The position numbers were made by a program, and so were the translations under genes. This document shows, in pieces, positions 60,765-64,000 of a stretch of DNA of 64,000 bases (positions are counted from its first letter, which is position 1; every line of letters begins with the position of its first letter). Below the pieces are notes generated by a model. That model did not search any database. It had not been told where the DNA came from and saw only the letters and a program-made list of their open reading frames with translations. Source of the stretch: Hafnia alvei (GTDB lineage Bacteria > Pseudomonadota > Gammaproteobacteria > Enterobacterales > Enterobacteriaceae); the NCBI RefSeq assembly GCF_964063325.1, contig NZ_OZ061315.1, forward strand, positions 2,914,001 to 2,978,000, written 5' to 3'.

Positions 60765-61838
60765 ATGCGCAGCCTATTTACCTTATTTCCTCCTCGCTCA
60801 GCCATATTACTTGGGCTGTTTGTTATCAGTTCATATAGCCATATGGCTTATAGTGCCGATCCAGGAATATGCGCCCCCAGCAATGGCATGGTGCCCGAAT
60901 TGCATATTCAAATGAATATGACTACACCACCAGTTGGCGTTACTACAACTCAAGGGTATAGCTATCCCGTTGTGGCGGCGATGCCAGGACCTATCAAATG
61001 CCAGCCGACAGACCCAGCGCCAAAAATTAGTACCGTATATTCATTTAATAATGGTTACTTAGGTCGTGACGCTGGGGCTAATATAACTATTGATGATCCT
61101 TACCATCAAGGATACAGGATGAGGTTACAACTGGGTACAGTACCCGGATTCACCACCTTTAACCGATGGGCAATTCCAAATACGAGCGCACCGACTATTA
61201 CGGAGGCCGTTTACGCCGCGGTTATGGTTTTTCCACCAAGTACCAATCTTAATCCACATGATATCATTCTAAATCATGTTTTTTTGGGATATTACGCCGT
61301 ATCAGAATTAAGTACATCTGATATCGGTATTCCTGAGAGCACCGATGGTTTGACTGCAGTTTATGTTTCAGGGAAGCTACATATTCCGCCTAAGTGTCAA
61401 CTTCAACTGGATAAACCTGAAGTGATAATGCCAGATCACTTTGCCGCTGATTTTACTGCGGCAGGCGCGGGCGGGATCTTAGATGATGCGCCCACCCGCT
61501 TGGGCATCCAAGGACTATGTTCAGGCGGAGGAGGCTCTGGAGACGGTGATTTAGTGCATATTTCCATATCATCACTCTACTCAGGTGATGGGCAAAATAT
61601 TATCGGCATTCAAAATACGCCAGAGATTGGTTTGATAGTACGCGATGGTCAAGGAAATATACTTCCGGTCAACAGTTCTGAGGTAGCCCAAGTTCCAACA
61701 ACTCAAATGACTGTGGGTGAACGACATGAGGGATACTTTGAATATCCATTGTCATTCCAACTAGTCTCACGGACCGGGACGGCGCCAAAGCCAAAAAACT
61801 ATAACGCACAGATCTCCGTCATATTATCAATGGAATAG
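60765..61838 (+). CDS. Two-domain fimbrial tip adhesin, cluster B
   Basis: 357 residues. Signal peptide (RSAILLGLFVISSYSHMAYS) cleaved before ADPGIC. An N-terminal domain of about 200 residues with few similarities would be the receptor-binding (lectin) domain, and the C-terminal pilin domain starts near VYVSGKLHIPPKCQLQLDKP and ends NYNAQISVILSME. A Gly/Ser-rich loop (CSGGGGSGDGD) lies in the pilin domain. AAGGA stands five bases before ATG 60765; earlier in-frame starts lack support. Position after the usher and two-domain layout suggest FimH-like function; the ligand is unknown. Confidence 0.85.
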   Translation: MRSLFTLFPPRSAILLGLFVISSYSHMAYSADPGICAPSNGMVPELHIQMNMTTPPVGVTTTQGYSYPVVAAMPGPIKCQPTDPAPKISTVYSFNNGYLGRDAGANITIDDPYHQGYRMRLQLGTVPGFTTFNRWAIPNTSAPTITEAVYAAVMVFPPSTNLNPHDIILNHVFLGYYAVSELSTSDIGIPESTDGLTAVYVSGKLHIPPKCQLQLDKPEVIMPDHFAADFTAAGAGGILDDAPTRLGIQGLCSGGGGSGDGDLVHISISSLYSGDGQNIIGIQNTPEIGLIVRDGQGNILPVNSSEVAQVPTTQMTVGERHEGYFEYPLSFQLVSRTGTAPKPKNYNAQISVILSME

Positions 61839-61848
61839 TAAAACCATT

Positions 61849-62391
61849 ATGAAAAATAAATGGAACATAGGTTTTTTCATACTTAGCAGCCTCTTACCTT
61901 ATGCTGGATATGCTAATATAGTTTACAATGGTTCAACGCCTATAAATATAAGAGGAACTATATTACCCAGCTCATGTACTATCGCCAAGAAAAGCCAAGC
62001 ACAGAGTATTAATCTTGGCTCCTATGCAAATAATACATTAACTGCCGTGGGGAAAATATTAACGACAAGAACGTTAAGTATATCGCTGACGGGATGCAAC
62101 GATGGCATTATAGGTACCATAGTGACGCTTTCAGGAGACCAAGACCAAGACGACGTTACGTTATTGGCACTGAGCAATCCAGAAGCAGAGGGTACGGTAA
62201 AGGGCTTAGCTATACAAATTAGAGATAACGCTGACAATATTATTCCTATAAACAGCCAATCATTACAACAGAAGTTGGTCGCGGGTGATAGTAATGTATT
62301 AACGTTTAAACTGGCATATAAAGTAACTAAACTGCCAGTAACGGTAGGAGATGCTAACTCCGTGCTATATCTCGATTTGGCTTATCAATAG
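61849..62391 (+). CDS. Minor fimbrial subunit, cluster B
   Basis: 180-residue secreted pilin. Signal peptide IGFFILSSLLPYAGYA, donor strand TPINIRGTILPSSCTIAKKS with the first Cys, second Cys in SISLTGCNDG, C-terminal strand SVLYLDLAYQ. Probably an adaptor between the adhesin and the shaft, or a terminator subunit. 10 bases after the adhesin gene and 8 bases before the next pilin gene, so in one operon. Confidence 0.85.
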   Translation: MKNKWNIGFFILSSLLPYAGYANIVYNGSTPINIRGTILPSSCTIAKKSQAQSINLGSYANNTLTAVGKILTTRTLSISLTGCNDGIIGTIVTLSGDQDQDDVTLLALSNPEAEGTVKGLAIQIRDNADNIIPINSQSLQQKLVAGDSNVLTFKLAYKVTKLPVTVGDANSVLYLDLAYQ

Positions 62392-62399
62392 GATTAATC

Positions 62400-62969
62400 A
62401 TGCTAAATAATAGCACCATTCCTAATAAAGGAATTCATAGTAATAGTTTTCATAAACTACTGTTGGTAACCATACTCTTTTTAAGTTCTGGAATCGCTCT
62501 GCCAGCGCTTGCTCACGACGTTACAGTAAATATTACCGGAAAGGTAACCAATGGCACCTGTTCAGTATCATCCGATTCCATAGATAAACCTGTTTATCTA
62601 GGAAGTGTGCCCATCAGCCTATTCTCTCGTGGTAGCACGAGTTCGCCTCCAGTGCAATTTACCATAAATCTGGAGAATTGCGGCACTATTAGCCGTGGTG
62701 TGCAGGTTACATTCACTGGGACGCCTGATGAGAATGCCCTTGATTATTTCAAGCTCTCACCAGACAGTACAGCAAGCGGTATCGGTATAGTCATTACGGA
62801 TGATACTAGAAGAGTAATTCCAGTAGGTGGAACATCAAAATCTTATTTAATCACGGATGGAGCAGCCACTAAATCACTTATTTTTTATGCAAAAATGGCT
62901 GCCGACGGCTCTGCCTTAAAAACCGGAACAGTATCGTCGAGTGCGACATTTACTACCGCTTATCCATAG
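62400..62969 (+). CDS. Minor fimbrial subunit, cluster B
   Basis: 189-residue secreted pilin. Signal peptide LLLVTILFLSSGIALPALA, donor strand DVTVNITGKVTNGTCSVSSD with the first Cys, second Cys in INLENCGTISRG, GIGIVITDDTRRVIPVGG and a C-terminal strand SSATFTTAYP. Closest in pattern to FimF/FimG-type adaptors. Nine bases before the disrupted second chaperone gene. Confidence 0.87.
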   Translation: MLNNSTIPNKGIHSNSFHKLLLVTILFLSSGIALPALAHDVTVNITGKVTNGTCSVSSDSIDKPVYLGSVPISLFSRGSTSSPPVQFTINLENCGTISRGVQVTFTGTPDENALDYFKLSPDSTASGIGIVITDDTRRVIPVGGTSKSYLITDGAATKSLIFYAKMAADGSALKTGTVSSSATFTTAYP

Positions 62970-62978
62970 AGATACTTT

Positions 62979-63812
62979 ATGAGACCCTTTGAGAATAAAA
63001 AATTTCACAGTCTGTTTTACATTATATTAGTATCCGTATTACTTTCATAAAATGGGTATGCCGGAATAATGATAGGTGGAACTCGTTTTATTTATCACGG
63101 GGACAGCGAAAAAGGTCTCCCTTTTCTGGTTAAAAACTCAGATGACTTACCCTATTTAATTCAAACAAAAATATTACCTGACAACACGCAAGGAAATAAC
63201 ATACGGCAGGCGTTGCCTAATTCTGAATCAGCGAATTTTGTTGCTACGCCTCCCCTGCTGCCACTGAGAAAAAAACAGGAAAATTACATACGCATCATCC
63301 GCACTGAAGGAAAACTACCCGATGACAGAGAAAGCTTATTTCAATTAAGTATCGCGGCGATCCCATCTGGCAGGCCGACAGGAAATGATTTACAGCTGGC
63401 CATTCGTTCACGATATAAATTGATTTATCGTCCCTCGGGTTTAAAAGGAGAACCAAACCAAGCCTACCAACAATTACGCTGGCAGCGACATGGGGCACAG
63501 GTCACGATTGAAAATCCAACGCCCTATTACGTGACACTATTCCAGATGGTTATCAATGGAAAATTACAGCCGGCTGAAGGCGTAGTGGCTCCTTTTGGCA
63601 GCCGAACCGAATCATGGTGTCCAAAGAATGGCGGGTGTGGTTTTAAATGGCAAAGCCTTGACGATTTGGGCACACCAACATCTGCTTGGGCGATTACTCC
63701 CAATGGAACAGCACAATTAGGAAACGCCATAGGCAAAGTAACCCCTGTGGTCGAAGCGAAGGAACAGGATAAAAAAAGCACAGAGGGTCATGTCAGTCCT
63801 AAGCTCCCATAG
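62979..63812 (+). pseudogene. Second fimbrial chaperone, stop codon in the signal peptide
   Basis: From ATG 62979 the frame reads MRPFENKKFHSLFYIILVSV-LLS, then TAA at 63048-63050, then NGYAGIMIGGTRFIYHGDSE, so the stop falls just before the expected cleavage site of a normal chaperone signal peptide. The remaining chaperone (PPLLPLRKKQENYIRIIRTE, PDDRESLFQLSIAAIPSG, SRYKLIYRPSGLKG, NPTPYYVTLFQMVING, two late Cys) is intact to the stop at 63812, with a long polar tail. Translation could restart at ATG 63069, but the product would lack a signal peptide and stay in the cytosol. Probably a recent loss, or a sequencing or suppression case. Confidence 0.85.
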
Positions 63813-64000
63813 CCATTTGTTTGCATGTCCTTCAAGGCCCTCTTGACGTATTCCTGCGTATTTTCCGGCAAATTTTGTGCATTACTCCACATCAGCCCGG
63901 CGCATTTATTGGGCTCTTTGTTAACCGGAACGCCATCAAAACGCTTGGCTTCAAACCATAAGTCAATATACGTTCTTTCATCAGATTTACGATGCAGCGT
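63788..64000 (-). CDS. Nudix hydrolase, C-terminal part
   Basis: The last 70 residues of a protein that starts beyond the window edge. It reads RKSDERTYIDLWFEAKRFDG, VPVNKEPNKCAGLMW, LPENTQEYVKRALKDM and ends NGYGSLGLT. This matches the C-terminal half of a Nudix subgroup with Y(I/L)DLWF and PVNxEPxKC; the Nudix box itself would lie outside. The substrate is unknown. Convergent with the broken chaperone gene, overlapping its 3' end by 25 bases. Confidence 0.7.
   Translation of the reverse strand, partial: TLHRKSDERTYIDLWFEAKRFDGVPVNKEPNKCAGLMWSNAQNLPENTQEYVKRALKDMQTNGYGSLGLT

Overview
The window is a stretch of enterobacterial chromosome. Gene content and order closely follow Escherichia coli (mrp/metG; cirA-lysP-yeiE-yeiH-nfo; fruBKA; glnHPQ-ybiO-rlmF; pdeN-yejABEF-yejG-bcr-rsuA-radD-rplY-yejK-yejL-yejM-tRNA-Pro). 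The accessory genes, the ERIC-type repeats and a type I-F CRISPR repeat point to a less central Enterobacterales genus; a Hafnia-like organism is my best guess, by inference only. The conserved regions are of average base composition. The fimbrial region after 49.8 kb and the gap at 39.0-39.7 kb are visibly richer in A and T.

Layout. 0-5 kb: dcd (cut by the window edge), udk, mrp and the divergent metG. 5-10.4 kb: iron uptake, with the CirA TonB receptor and a three-gene iron-siderophore ABC importer lying between cirA and lysP; both units have Fur-box-like sequences. 10.6-13.2 kb: lysP and yeiE. 13.5-16.0 kb: an accessory island with a universal stress protein, a His/Gly-rich lipoprotein and a complete but solitary phage-type lysis cassette (two holin-like proteins, endolysin, Rz/Rz1). 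16.4-19.2 kb: yeiH, an 800-base non-coding region of repeats and hairpins, and nfo. 19.2-23.7 kb: the fructose PTS operon fruBKA with two Cra operators, and a Nudix gene. 24.1-30 kb: glutamine importer glnHPQ with an ERIC element inside the operon, ybiO and rlmF. 30.2-38.6 kb: a flavin reductase-like gene, pdeN and the peptide/microcin C importer yejABEF. 38.6-41.4 kb: yejG, then an accessory stretch with a DUF3828-like gene, a four-repeat orphan I-F CRISPR array, and a small gene behind a strongly foldable leader. 41.4-49.7 kb: bcr, rsuA, a yecH-like gene, radD, rplY, yejK, yejL, yejM and tRNA-Pro(GGG).

49.8-63.8 kb: two divergent chaperone-usher fimbrial clusters. The minus-strand cluster (chaperone, two large subunits, usher, two further subunits) has subunits resembling the DUF1120 family, which is little studied. 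The plus-strand cluster is a conventional FimA-type set (major pilin, chaperone, usher, two-domain adhesin, two minor pilins, second chaperone); its second chaperone has an in-frame stop inside the signal peptide. The window ends in the 3' part of a Nudix gene on the minus strand.

Points for follow-up: the solitary lysis cassette with its own possible promoter; the leader at 40841-40971 that can hide the ribosome binding site of an unknown gene; the DUF1120-type fimbrial system; the broken second chaperone; and 15-bp tandem duplications recurring at four separate loci, inside and outside genes.
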